DNA from: Bacillus sp. V2I10
GTDB taxonomy: Bacteria > Bacillota > Bacilli > Bacillales > Bacillaceae
Assembly (NCBI RefSeq): GCF_030817055.1
Contig: NZ_JAUSYV010000001.1
Coordinates: 4,054,001-4,118,000 of the forward strand
Reading direction: 5' to 3'
DNA: 64,000 nucleotides
In this document: positions 32,754-40,772 of the stretch, piece by piece
Layout: each line of letters opens with the position of its first letter
How positions within the stretch are numbered: the stretch's first letter is position 1
Notes under the pieces: generated by a model
Seen by the model: only the letters and a program-made list of their open reading frames with translations
Databases searched by the model: none
Told to the model about the DNA's origin: nothing
Position numbers and translations under genes: made by a program

Positions 32754-34382
32754 TTACTTCAGCTTCTTCCCGTCAAACATAAACCTGTAGACCGGCAGCT
32801 CTTTTCCAACTTCAGAGGGAATGTATCCAAATGTGACATAGCTGTCAATCGATTCCGGCTCTAAAGAGAGTGACAGCAAGTTGTTTTCTGGCTGTGCAGA
32901 TAAGAATACATAAGTGCCTTTCGGGAACACGACATCTTTCTTTTCAAGCTCTGTCTGTACTTCTACAAGCTGTTTGCCTTCATACTTCTCCGTGTACTCT
33001 TTGCTTGTTACATCGTAGGCTTCAACTGAAAGCTTCATTTGCTTTGGCAGCTGGAACCCTTTCAATCCCTGATTCTGAAGCTTGGCAGCAATTTCTGCCT
33101 GTTCAGGCTTCAGCACATAGGCTGTCGGGCGTTCTCTCGTTAACGTCGGTTCTGCTTTTGTTGCGCTGAAATAGTTCACTGGAATATCTTTTACAGTACC
33201 TGAAGCGATATCAATCATTTCAAGTGTTTGATTTTCAAGCTCAGCTGCTTCGCTGTTTACGATGATTGGATCTTTATCATTAGGAAGCAGCCCTTTTCTA
33301 ACAAGCTTTGCCCGTTCTAAGGCAACTGTCGTTTTTACCTTTTTCGCATTCTCTGCGGTCTGCCTTAAAATATGCTCGTGGGTCGCGATTTGAGCGGCAA
33401 CACGGCGGCCGAAATCTTCTCTTCCAATGGCAATTCCGCGGCTCTCAACTAAAAATGAAAACGATGTCTGCAGGCCAAACGAGTTCCGTCCAATGCGGGG
33501 TTCAGTTCCCCCTTCAAGAATGTCGATCTCCCCGTTTGTTACACCAGTTGTATAATAGCGGTCACCTGTAAAGCCCTTGTCTTCTAAAGTATTTAAAGTC
33601 GGATCTATATACAGGCTGTCGGACATTGTGCGGATTTTTTCAGGAATGTTTAAGTTTCTTCCCGATAATAGGAGGATATCATGATACTTTAGCAGCCCAT
33701 CCTCGCCGAATTGATCAAATGAACTCGTATACGGGGAGTATTCATGCGCATCAATCACAACTTCAGGCGTAAATTTGTTAAATTCATGATGAATTGCCTG
33801 TACCTCTGGAGACTCAAGCTTTACATGGTCCCGGTTTCCATCAAGTCCGTTTTGCAGCTGACGTTTGAAATTGTACGAACCATCCGGATTCACTCGCGGA
33901 ACGACAATGACGTTAATTTTATCTAATACCTCGTCTCCAAGATCACCTGTCAATCGGCTCGCAATCGCCAAAATAGATTCTCCGCTTGCCGGCTCATTGC
34001 CGTGAATCTGACTTTGAATCCACACAGTTGGTTTTCGTGATAAATAACTAGGATTGATTTTTTGATCTTTAGTAAAATAGAGGGCCGGTATTTCAAGGCC
34101 ATTTTGTGAAGTGCCAATGTTTTTCACTGAAACGTATGGACTCTTCCCTTTCAGCTCTTCTATGTAATCAAGCATTTCCTCCTGAGTTGTAAATGCTTCT
34201 TCATCTTTCACAAATGCAGGTGTTCCATCCGTTGCCTCTACCTCAGGAAACAGAGGCCGTACCTGTTCAGGCTGGCTGTAATCCTTCCCGTAATAAGGTG
34301 TTTCGGCACTGACTGCTGGGGCTAATAAAAAACTGGCTGTCAGTAATACTGGAATTGACCTTTTCTTAAGAACCTTTTTCAT
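32754..34382 (-). CDS. Secreted M14 zinc carboxypeptidase, 542 aa
   Basis: This exported metallopeptidase has signal peptide MKKVLKKRSIPVLLTASFLL ending at AVSAE. The M14 domain has the zinc ligands in HGNEPASGE and DAHEYSP, the substrate-binding VVPRVNPDGS (Arg-Asn-type loop) and a late Glu in SFLVESRG. ATG at 34382 follows GAGGAGG. A C-terminal region of about 200 residues (KEYTEKYEGKQLVEVQTELE) is probably a beta-sandwich accessory domain. It likely trims C-terminal residues from extracellular peptides. Shares the terminator with nupC. Confidence 0.85.
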   Translation of the reverse strand: MKKVLKKRSIPVLLTASFLLAPAVSAETPYYGKDYSQPEQVRPLFPEVEATDGTPAFVKDEEAFTTQEEMLDYIEELKGKSPYVSVKNIGTSQNGLEIPALYFTKDQKINPSYLSRKPTVWIQSQIHGNEPASGESILAIASRLTGDLGDEVLDKINVIVVPRVNPDGSYNFKRQLQNGLDGNRDHVKLESPEVQAIHHEFNKFTPEVVIDAHEYSPYTSSFDQFGEDGLLKYHDILLLSGRNLNIPEKIRTMSDSLYIDPTLNTLEDKGFTGDRYYTTGVTNGEIDILEGGTEPRIGRNSFGLQTSFSFLVESRGIAIGREDFGRRVAAQIATHEHILRQTAENAKKVKTTVALERAKLVRKGLLPNDKDPIIVNSEAAELENQTLEMIDIASGTVKDIPVNYFSATKAEPTLTRERPTAYVLKPEQAEIAAKLQNQGLKGFQLPKQMKLSVEAYDVTSKEYTEKYEGKQLVEVQTELEKKDVVFPKGTYVFLSAQPENNLLSLSLEPESIDSYVTFGYIPSEVGKELPVYRFMFDGKKLK

Positions 34383-34620
34383 GGACTGCCTCCTCTTTTC
34401 TATTATGAATCTAATGATAGAGGAAAGAATAATTATTTTCAAAAAATTGAGAATAGTTTGTTGTACTCATAACATTCGAGACTTACATTTGATATACGTT
34501 AATTAGGATAAAAGATGCAACGAGTATTTCGCAAATCGAAACATTTATAGAAAGAATGTCCCATCCTCTAGAGGATAATTTATTGATTCTCCCCCTATAG
34601 AATCATTTTTACAAGGCAAA

Positions 34621-34662
34621 AAAAAAGCTTTAAAATCAAAATGATTTATAGGCTTTTTTTAT
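34621..34662 (-). terminator. Terminator of the patatin gene
   Basis: AAAGCCTATAAATC / GATTTTAAAGCTTT with a mismatch and a five-base loop, followed by a long T run on the minus strand. Confidence 0.7.
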
Positions 34663-34678
34663 TTCAACCATATTTGGT

Positions 34679-35599
34679 CTAATCTTTTTTATTTTTTTTT
34701 CGTAATTCTTTATATTTCTCAAAATTCCAATTTTCTAAAAACGCCTTTGCTGATGAATATCCTGATTCATAAAGAAAATCTATTTCTTCATCTTTCAGCT
34801 CAAAATCTGTTGCAGTAATGCCTCCTGTTGGAATTTGAATCGTCCTTCCCTTTGTTTCTTCTGTCAAATGTCTGAGATCATGGGCCTGCAGCATGGTTTT
34901 AAAAATATTTTTAAATAGATGAACAGGTGTCGGGATCACCGCACCCATCTTAATCTCATCCTTCACAAACAGAAAGCCAAACGTCGGAAAGCGGGGTTCA
35001 TCTTTTGAATCAAAAATCCAAATGGGAAAGTTGCTGAGCAGCCCGCCATCTAAAATATAAGATTTATATCTCGATTTTGATTTCCATATGACGGGCCGAA
35101 AAAAAAACGGAAGGGATGCACTCATCATGACAGCGGTTGATATTTTCAAGTCGCTTCGGGTCATGTTGTACTTTGTTAAATCATCAGGTAATATGAGAAT
35201 TTCACCATTTGATACATCAGAAGCAATAATCTTCAATTTATTTTCAGGCAAATCAGCAAACGTCCTGATGCCTTTTGCGGCAAGAAGAGTGTCCACCCAT
35301 TTTTCCAAATAATCATTCTTGTAAAATCCTAGATGAATCATAAGCTCAAACAGGCTTCCGACAATCGGAATATAGTTCAGAAATGATTTTCCTCTAAATT
35401 TTGAGACATCCATTTCTTTCAGCAAATCACGAATTTCATAGCTCTTATAGCCGCATGCCAGAAGTGAAGCGATTACGGCTCCTGCCGAGGTCCCGGCAAG
35501 CCTTTCCCACTCTACTTGTTCTTCCTCCATCGCCTGGATCGCTCCCGTGAAAGCAATTCCCCTCACTCCACCGCCTTCAAATACGGCATCTGCCTTCAT
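34679..35599 (-). CDS. Patatin-like phospholipase
   Basis: This 306-residue lipid acyl hydrolase has the oxyanion hole FEGGGVRG, nucleophile Ser in GTSAG and the dyad Asp in DGG (ILDGGLLSN). No signal peptide, so it should act on the inner face of the membrane. An insertion between nucleophile and Asp (FLNYIPIVGSLFELMIHLGF) is hydrophobic and may dock to lipid. GGGGTGA precedes ATG at 35599. The C terminus is highly basic (KELRKKNKKD). Physiological substrate unknown. Confidence 0.88.
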   Translation of the reverse strand: MKADAVFEGGGVRGIAFTGAIQAMEEEQVEWERLAGTSAGAVIASLLACGYKSYEIRDLLKEMDVSKFRGKSFLNYIPIVGSLFELMIHLGFYKNDYLEKWVDTLLAAKGIRTFADLPENKLKIIASDVSNGEILILPDDLTKYNMTRSDLKISTAVMMSASLPFFFRPVIWKSKSRYKSYILDGGLLSNFPIWIFDSKDEPRFPTFGFLFVKDEIKMGAVIPTPVHLFKNIFKTMLQAHDLRHLTEETKGRTIQIPTGGITATDFELKDEEIDFLYESGYSSAKAFLENWNFEKYKELRKKNKKD

Positions 35600-35963
35600 T
35601 TGCTGTCACCCCGCATGTTAAATTTTCTTACTCTTACCTTCAAGATTCTATTTGAAAATTCCTGTTCACAATGTTCAAATGATTCATTTCACCCAATTTA
35701 ATAAGATGAAGCAATTTTTCATACATGATTCGTGAACGAACCATTGCCCTTCAGGAGGCAGCTCGAACTCATAGTTGTATTTGGGATAGAATCATGTTTA
35801 ATCAGCAAAAATCAATTCAGGCTATCGCCATGCATCATTCTCAAAGAATGACAGGTGATCATATCCAATTGACTTCAGTACTAGTCACCATTTTTAATAA
35901 GTATTAGAAAAAATCAAAAATAGTCTTTTCCGGACCAATATAAAAAAGATCCAGTACATGTGA
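35600..35963. other. Gene-free interval
   Basis: The interval between the patatin start and the 75-aa gene holds only a weak 60-codon frame (35725-35907) without a ribosome binding site, and the upstream region of the patatin gene. Confidence 0.5.
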
Positions 35964-35970
35964 CTAGATC
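35942..35970 (-). terminator. Terminator overlapping the stop of the 75-aa gene
   Basis: GATCTAGT / ACTGGATC forms a stem with one G-T pair. It includes the TAG stop and runs into TTTTTT on the minus strand. Confidence 0.75.
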
Positions 35971-36191
35971 CTCTTTTTAACATCTTCTTTTAGTGATTCA
36001 ATCATATTGTCTGATAAATTTGCTGGAATGGATGTGCCATCTTCGAAAACCCAGGAATTAATTATTTCAAGGTCTGCTTTTTTAAAAGTAACACTATATT
36101 CTTTATTATTGTGAGTAAAATCAGCTGTCACCGATTCTTCGCCATTAAACCCGTCATCAATAATCATGTTATTTATTTCATATGGATTCAC
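35964..36191 (-). CDS. Small acidic protein, 75 aa, unknown function
   Basis: GTG at 36191 follows AAGGAG by eight bases. The product (starting MNPYEINNMIIDDGFNGEES) is acidic, with a predicted beta-hairpin pattern (ADFTHNNKEYSVTFKK) followed by two helices. No cysteines, signal or membrane segment. It looks like a small cytoplasmic protein of Bacillus type that I cannot name. Its own terminator overlaps the stop codon. Confidence 0.65.
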   Translation of the reverse strand: MNPYEINNMIIDDGFNGEESVTADFTHNNKEYSVTFKKADLEIINSWVFEDGTSIPANLSDNMIESLKEDVKKRI

Positions 36192-36420
36192 GATGTAATC
36201 TCCTTTTTATCGTTCTCTTATTATGTATATAGAATGAACTTTAAATTGTTGTTTATACACTTTTCCGACCAGTCTGCCCAGATTCTCAAAATTAAAAAAG
36301 CAGCGTTACCCTTTTCAAGGATTGGAATATTCAACATTCCTTAACAGAGCCTTTAATAAACCTTTAACAATCCTTAATAAAGACTGTCCGATTTATTAAT
36401 AAAATGCAGTTAAAATATAA

Positions 36421-36483
36421 ATAGGTTGGATAGCAAGAGTGGCTATCATGGTATTTGGCGAAGGAGGAGCCAATACTTTTTTT
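36421..36483 (+). ncRNA. Two-hairpin RNA ending in an intrinsic terminator
   Basis: GATAGC / GCTATC (36429-36447) is followed three bases later by GTATTTGGC / GCCAATAC with loop GAAGGAGGA (36451-36476) and T7. It lies 116 bp before a 44-aa gene, in the middle of the otherwise gene-free 36192-36598 interval. It could be a small RNA or a premature terminator of that gene. The loop is complementary-to-anti-SD-like (GGAGGA). No known riboswitch consensus was recognised. Confidence 0.45.
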
Positions 36484-36598
36484 ATGATAGAAAAATGATT
36501 CAGCCGATTGAAGATTTGGCAGCATTTTTCTTAAATGCATGGTGAAACCTCTAGTTGTGCATATTAATTTTTAGAATAATTGGAAGGGGTTAATCACG

Positions 36599-36733
36599 AT
36601 GAAAAAAGGAAAGCAAAATGAAAAGGACCGTGCGGAAAAGCAAGAGGAGCTGCAAACAATTAATGATATTTCAACCAGCGAAAACGGACAGCCGGTCCCT
36701 CAGCCTAAAGATTACGATGAAATTGAGTATTAA
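36599..36733 (+). CDS. Small hydrophilic protein, 44 aa, unknown function
   Basis: ATG at 36599 follows GGAAGGGG by about nine bases. The product is highly charged (MKKGKQNEKDRAEKQEELQT at its start) and ends in a Pro- and Asp-rich tail (PVPQPKDYDEIEY). It should be intrinsically disordered. It resembles many tiny Bacillaceae proteins of unknown role. A weak hairpin with T-rich tail follows at 36802. Confidence 0.55.
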   Translation: MKKGKQNEKDRAEKQEELQTINDISTSENGQPVPQPKDYDEIEY

Positions 36734-36801
36734 AGTAAAAGGAAAGCCCGCGATAAATGCGTTTAAATCAATTCCTCAGCACCGAATTCAAGGGACTGCA
36801 T

Positions 36802-36831
36802 AAGAAGGCTCATACCTTCTTTTAGTTTTTC
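36802..36831 (+). terminator. Weak terminator after the 44-aa gene
   Basis: AAGAAGG / CCTTCTT with a six-base loop, then TTAGTTTTT. Confidence 0.5.
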
Positions 36832-36907
36832 TTAAGAGATGGATCTACGAAAGAGAAAGCTTTTAATCTCATACTGAAAAGATTGTGAAAGAAACGAACT
36901 AAGATTT

Positions 36908-36937
36908 AAAGAAAGGTGCCATGTTTATCGGCACCTT
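36908..36937 (-). terminator. Terminator of the GH76-GxGYxYP operon
   Basis: GGTGCC / GGCACC with a nine-base loop, followed by TTTCTTT on the minus strand. Confidence 0.75.
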
Positions 36938-36944
36938 CCATATG

Positions 36945-38489
36945 TTAATGGGTTACATTCTCTTTAATGAGGGACGAAAAATCTTCTGGTGTCACGACCT
37001 CTACATCTGAATCGAGCTGTTCCACTACGGTCTTCACATCGGAAAGCGACTTGCTCCATGCATGTACCAAAACGAGTGTGTAGCCTTGTTCACTTTCAGG
37101 ATTTCGCGGTGCTGAATTGATGCTTTCTATGACACTTTGTTCATCTGCACCAACAAGTCCGCTCCATAACATTTCTCTGGCAGATATGATCGGCTTATCG
37201 TTTGACCAGACAATTTTCCCTTTATGGGTGTCATACCTTGAATATTCAAGGTAAAACAAGGCGTCTATATTATTCTGCGAGGTATATTTGTTCCAAAGAG
37301 ATTTATTTTCCAGTGAGTTGAAATCAATAATTTGTGCAATGTGCAGATCTGTTTTACCCATATATTGATTTAGCTTTTTTACATGCTTATTTAATTCCTT
37401 CTCTGGATATTGACTCGGATACATATAGCCTGTTCCAGATGGTCCGACTACAAATTGATCAGAGTGCTCTCCCTCTGAAGCGCTTTCATAATACCAGTTC
37501 ATAACTGAAGGAGCCAGTTCAGAAAGCAGCGGGGATATTCCCCAGCCCATATTGAAGGTGCCTCTTTCTTTACTCGAAAACCACCTGTTGTCTGATTGAA
37601 AATCACCGAGAAGCCACTGGACATTATCTCCATCTGTCATCAAAAATGTAACATAATGGGTGTTTTTGTTTGCCTCCCGCTTTGTATCAGCTGTTTTCTG
37701 CTTAAGAGGTCCGGTTTTAATAGTTGATAATATCGATAGATTAGAAGCATGGTCAGAAGGAATCGTAAATACACCGGCTTTTGATGATGGAGATATAAAT
37801 TGATCCTCCCCTGAGGATGCATCTCCCCATCCAAATGCTGTTGAATCTTTTTTAAGTCCCTCCATTAATTCAGAACGGAAAGGCGAGTTTCCGTCATAAA
37901 AAATCATCGACTTTTCTTTCACTGCAAAATCTCTTAATTGGAAGGCAAAATCCTCTTTTTGTTCAACAATTTTATCCTTCTTAAATTGAGGCCAATAATG
38001 ATCCTTTACCCATTTTTCATCTTTGCCTCTCACATCCATTTTTTCTTTTAAACCATAAAATTCTGCCTTGCTCACAAGACTTTCCTCAACCGCAATTGCT
38101 CCGGTCACCCCAGCTAAACTTGTTGCGGAATTGATCGAATCATCTCCTTTTTTAAATAGAATATAGTCCTTTATTTTAGATTTCTTCACAAGTTCCCAAG
38201 GATTGTCCGTATAAGAGTATGGGATGCCATAGTTTTCTTCCAAGTCCTTTAACCATGTTTGATACCCGCCATAATCGCGGTCAAGGTAAAGCTGAATTTT
38301 TGAGTTTTGCTGAGCCAATAAGCCTTGAAGAGTGGCAATCATTGTCGCTTCTTCAGCCGACATTTCAGACGTTTTGATTACGTAAATATGCTCCGGATAC
38401 TGTGCTTTAGCTGTTGTATATAGTGGATGACAAGCCATCATGATAAGCAGTATGGTCATCCATGATATAATTTTTTTACGATTATTCAT
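36945..38489 (-). CDS. Secreted GxGYxYP-domain protein (putative glycoside hydrolase-like)
   Basis: The 514-residue exported protein has an N-terminal signal (ISWMTILLIMMACHPLYTTA). It carries the diagnostic motif GTGYMYP in the segment VVGPSGTGYMYPSQYP, within the GxGYxYP C-terminal domain (PF14323), plus FLMTDGDNVQWLLGD, which could supply acidic catalytic residues. The family has been predicted to be carbohydrate-active, but the reaction is not established. It starts 12 bp after a GH76 gene and shares its transcript. The pairing suggests both act on the same surface or environmental polysaccharide. Confidence 0.8.
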   Translation of the reverse strand: MNNRKKIISWMTILLIMMACHPLYTTAKAQYPEHIYVIKTSEMSAEEATMIATLQGLLAQQNSKIQLYLDRDYGGYQTWLKDLEENYGIPYSYTDNPWELVKKSKIKDYILFKKGDDSINSATSLAGVTGAIAVEESLVSKAEFYGLKEKMDVRGKDEKWVKDHYWPQFKKDKIVEQKEDFAFQLRDFAVKEKSMIFYDGNSPFRSELMEGLKKDSTAFGWGDASSGEDQFISPSSKAGVFTIPSDHASNLSILSTIKTGPLKQKTADTKREANKNTHYVTFLMTDGDNVQWLLGDFQSDNRWFSSKERGTFNMGWGISPLLSELAPSVMNWYYESASEGEHSDQFVVGPSGTGYMYPSQYPEKELNKHVKKLNQYMGKTDLHIAQIIDFNSLENKSLWNKYTSQNNIDALFYLEYSRYDTHKGKIVWSNDKPIISAREMLWSGLVGADEQSVIESINSAPRNPESEQGYTLVLVHAWSKSLSDVKTVVEQLDSDVEVVTPEDFSSLIKENVTH

Positions 38490-38501
38490 AAAACACCACC
38501 A

Positions 38502-39650
38502 TTAAGCTTTTTTCCGGTAATCTTTTTTCTTCCAGGCAAGCGAAGCATAAATTTGCACCATAGCTGATTGTTCCAGAAGAGTAACAGGATGTTCACCGTC
38601 AAATTTAAATAGTCCTGTTTCAGGGTCTCGATACTGCTCCCAGACCTTGTCTGCATATGTTTGCATCGCATGGGAATATTCTTTGTTTTTTGTTTCTGCT
38701 TCTAGCAATAAAAGGTTTTTAAAGAAAATCGCATTGAATCTCGCTGGCTGTTTATACAGTCGCTCTTCTTCTTCGTAATAGGCTAAAGCTGCATTTGCAA
38801 TGCTTTCTGCTCTTGTCAAATATTTTTTCTCATTCGTAATACGGTATAAAAGAACATTCGCTCCAATCATTACACCCTGGTTGTAGCTCCATTGCGTTTT
38901 TTCAATCGTTCCCGCTAAATCAATATGATCCCAAAAAAGCCCGTTAGGTGCGAGCATGTATTGATTTGTCCAGTCATACATTTTCTTTGCCCATTGAAAA
39001 TAATGAGTCTTGCCTGTTATTTCATATAGATGGAACCCAAGCTCGGCCCCTGGAGCATTTGACACTGTATTCCGATCGCTGCTCCAGGCTGCTTGTGTCC
39101 AAAAGACACCACCGGAAGCAGGATGTGATGAATCATTGTCCCATCCATAGACTACAAGATTAAATATTTCTTTTGCTCTTTCTAAATACTTCTTGTCATG
39201 AGTCATTTTATAGAGCTGAATAAACTCAAGACCAATCCATTCATTATCGTCATAAAAAAAATCTCCCCCATGTCCATACGGAGCAAGGACATAAGAGTCA
39301 TAGCCTTTTGGCTGTTTTTCTTCGTTCCAATACAGTTCAAGCGCATCTAAACGGTCTTGTACATCATCTTCATAATCTGAACCTATCTTTGGTACTCCTG
39401 ATAAGTCAATGGTTCCTGCCATCGCTTGAGAAAAAGGCCAAACATAGGAATATGGATTTCCGCTTTGATAGGGAAATTCCTCTAAATACAATTTTGAATC
39501 TTTCTTATAAAAGTAATGCTGCAGAGACTCATATGATTGAACGGCTCTTTCTGCATTTTGAGTTTGATGCTGCTTTGCCTGAACCCTCATTGGACTAAAG
39601 ATTGATAAGAAGATGCACAATGTAATTAGCAGACTAACAATTGATTTCAT
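38502..39650 (-). CDS. Secreted GH76-family glycosidase (alpha-1,6-mannanase type)
   Basis: The 382-residue protein has a signal peptide cleaved near VQAKQ and an (alpha/alpha)6-barrel layout. The GH76 catalytic Asp pair is seen in FFYDDNEWIGLEFIQLYKMT, with GWDNDSSHPASGGVFW and WSYNQGVMIGANVLLY as further family motifs. GH76 enzymes are endo-acting on alpha-1,6-mannan or related backbones; some act on the producer's own wall or capsule. AGGAGG precedes the ATG. It heads a two-gene operon with a GxGYxYP protein and is preceded by a leader with a terminator. Confidence 0.82.
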   Translation of the reverse strand: MKSIVSLLITLCIFLSIFSPMRVQAKQHQTQNAERAVQSYESLQHYFYKKDSKLYLEEFPYQSGNPYSYVWPFSQAMAGTIDLSGVPKIGSDYEDDVQDRLDALELYWNEEKQPKGYDSYVLAPYGHGGDFFYDDNEWIGLEFIQLYKMTHDKKYLERAKEIFNLVVYGWDNDSSHPASGGVFWTQAAWSSDRNTVSNAPGAELGFHLYEITGKTHYFQWAKKMYDWTNQYMLAPNGLFWDHIDLAGTIEKTQWSYNQGVMIGANVLLYRITNEKKYLTRAESIANAALAYYEEEERLYKQPARFNAIFFKNLLLLEAETKNKEYSHAMQTYADKVWEQYRDPETGLFKFDGEHPVTLLEQSAMVQIYASLAWKKKDYRKKA

Positions 39651-39859
39651 AAGAACCTCCTAAGTAAATTTAATTGAACAGGCTAAACCTTTTAACCTCC
39701 TTTCATTAGATTGGTGCATTTTCTATGAAGAAAAAACAGCAGATCCCTTAGTTTCTGCTGTTTACATTCTCGATTGATATGTTGTTATATAGATAGACAT
39801 GAAAAATATAACAATATATATCTATATATCGATTATATATAATCTGAATATTTCGTCAA
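39651..39859 (-). promoter_or_regulatory. Promoter and terminator-containing leader of the GH76 operon
   Basis: On the minus strand TTGACG (39854-39859) and TATAAT (39832-39837) are 16 bp apart. The leader then holds a long AU-rich hairpin (TATATAGATA / TATCTATATA, with alternative TTGTTATAT / ATATAACAA pairing at 39778-39830). The stem AACAGCAGA / TCTGCTGTT with six Ts follows at 39730-39762, about 80 bases before the GH76 start. This arrangement fits transcription attenuation; the inducer is unknown. Confidence 0.5.
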
Positions 39860-40065
39860 AAAGGAAATAGGTCTAATTTGAAACATGGATAAAAGATCCA
39901 TTTCTAAAAAAACCTTCGTTACTTTTCTCCTATTAGACGACGTAAGGAAAACAAGGGCTATAACTTTAATCATATACCAAGACTCCAAAAACGATTATTC
40001 CTATAAAATCAGGTTAATTATCAATAATTAGCATGAAACTAAACTGACCAGATAGTTGATAAAAG

Positions 40066-40090
40066 AAAGAAAGCTGCCTAAAAGGCAGCT
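40066..40090 (-). terminator. Terminator downstream of sspH
   Basis: AGCTGCCT / AGGCAGCT with a three-base loop, followed by TTCTTTCTTTT on the minus strand. It lies about 150 bases past the sspH stop; the interval has an in-frame 33-codon open stretch after the sspH stop. Confidence 0.7.
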
Positions 40091-40238
40091 CCAATCTTTA
40101 CTAACGCAATTCTTTAGTTGAAATAAGATTATTGGACTAGCGTATTCTGTCCTGCAATACTGCCTTGTGCGTTTCATTAATTTGCTTCCATCCTGATAGC
40201 CGCTCGCCGAACACATCGAATGAACACGCTTTGAAGAT

Positions 40239-40418
40239 TTAATGTTCTTTTAAGTTAGACAAAGGAACCACTTGTTCATTCTGTGGTTCATCAATAGGAT
40301 AAATTCTAGCTGTTTCATTGTTTTCATCCACATTCTGAATATAGATTGGAGCTTCATTATAGGTTACATTAGCCATAACTGGTGATGCAGCAATCTCTTG
40401 TGCACGTTGTTTGTTCAT
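40239..40418 (-). CDS. sspH: H-type small acid-soluble spore protein
   Basis: The 59-residue minor SASP begins MNKQRAQEIAASPVMANVTY and contains the conserved PIYIQNVDENNETARIYP block of the SspH family. It is made in the forespore and packed with spore DNA and core. ATG at 40418 follows GAGAGGGGG. A sigma-G-like promoter lies upstream. This is the clearest evidence that the host forms endospores. Confidence 0.93.
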   Translation of the reverse strand: MNKQRAQEIAASPVMANVTYNEAPIYIQNVDENNETARIYPIDEPQNEQVVPLSNLKEH

Positions 40419-40451
40419 ATTAAGACCCCCTCTCTTTTTATAACGATCAAG

Positions 40452-40485
40452 TCATAATGTTAACTTCAAACAATATAATTATTCT
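40452..40485 (-). promoter_or_regulatory. Sigma-G-like promoter of sspH
   Basis: On the minus strand GAATAA (40480-40485) and CATTATGA (40452-40459) are about 19 bp apart, close to the forespore sigma-G pattern GNATA-N18-CATNNTA. Confidence 0.5.
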
Positions 40486-40568
40486 TGTTATTCAACATAA
40501 TAAAGATTTAATTGTTAAATATGGTTACTCACTAGCAGGGTATTTTCGGCAACTTTTTGTTTTTCAAC

Positions 40569-40618
40569 TAGGGGTACCGCCACATGCCCATAAAGCTAAG
40601 GTAAATAATTACCCCCTA
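40569..40618. repeat. Inverted-repeat element, possible mobile-element relic
   Basis: TAGGGGTA (40569-40576) and TACCCCCTA (40610-40618) flank ACCGCCACATGCCCATAAAG. That motif resembles sequence I associate with dispersed Bacillus transposon ends. No transposase frame is present. The rest of 40419-40772 shows nothing else apart from the sspH promoter. Confidence 0.35.
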
Positions 40619-40697
40619 AACCAAAAAAAATTTATACTAATTAATCCATCTGAATTTTTGTGAAAACCTCTGAATGTAAGTTAAATAAACCATTAAA

Positions 40698-40739
40698 CCG
40701 AACATCGGAAACTTTGATTTATAAGTCTCCAATATTCGG
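40698..40739 (-). terminator. Probable terminator of the large M14 gene
   Basis: CCGAATAT-GGA / TCC-AT-TTCGG forms a long imperfect hairpin about 35 bases after the stop; the T tract is weak. Confidence 0.5.
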
Positions 40740-40772
40740 CTAATAGTTTAACTAATGAGTCAAATCCTTTTT

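Noticed and set aside
35725..35907. A 60-codon plus-strand frame between the patatin gene and the 75-aa gene
   Set aside because: No ribosome binding site and no protein-like pattern.
36496..36546. A 16-codon frame (MIQPIEDLAAFFLNAW) after the two-hairpin RNA, reminiscent of a pheromone-like peptide ending in Trp
   Set aside because: No ribosome binding site precedes it, and no processing enzyme or sensor kinase is nearby.
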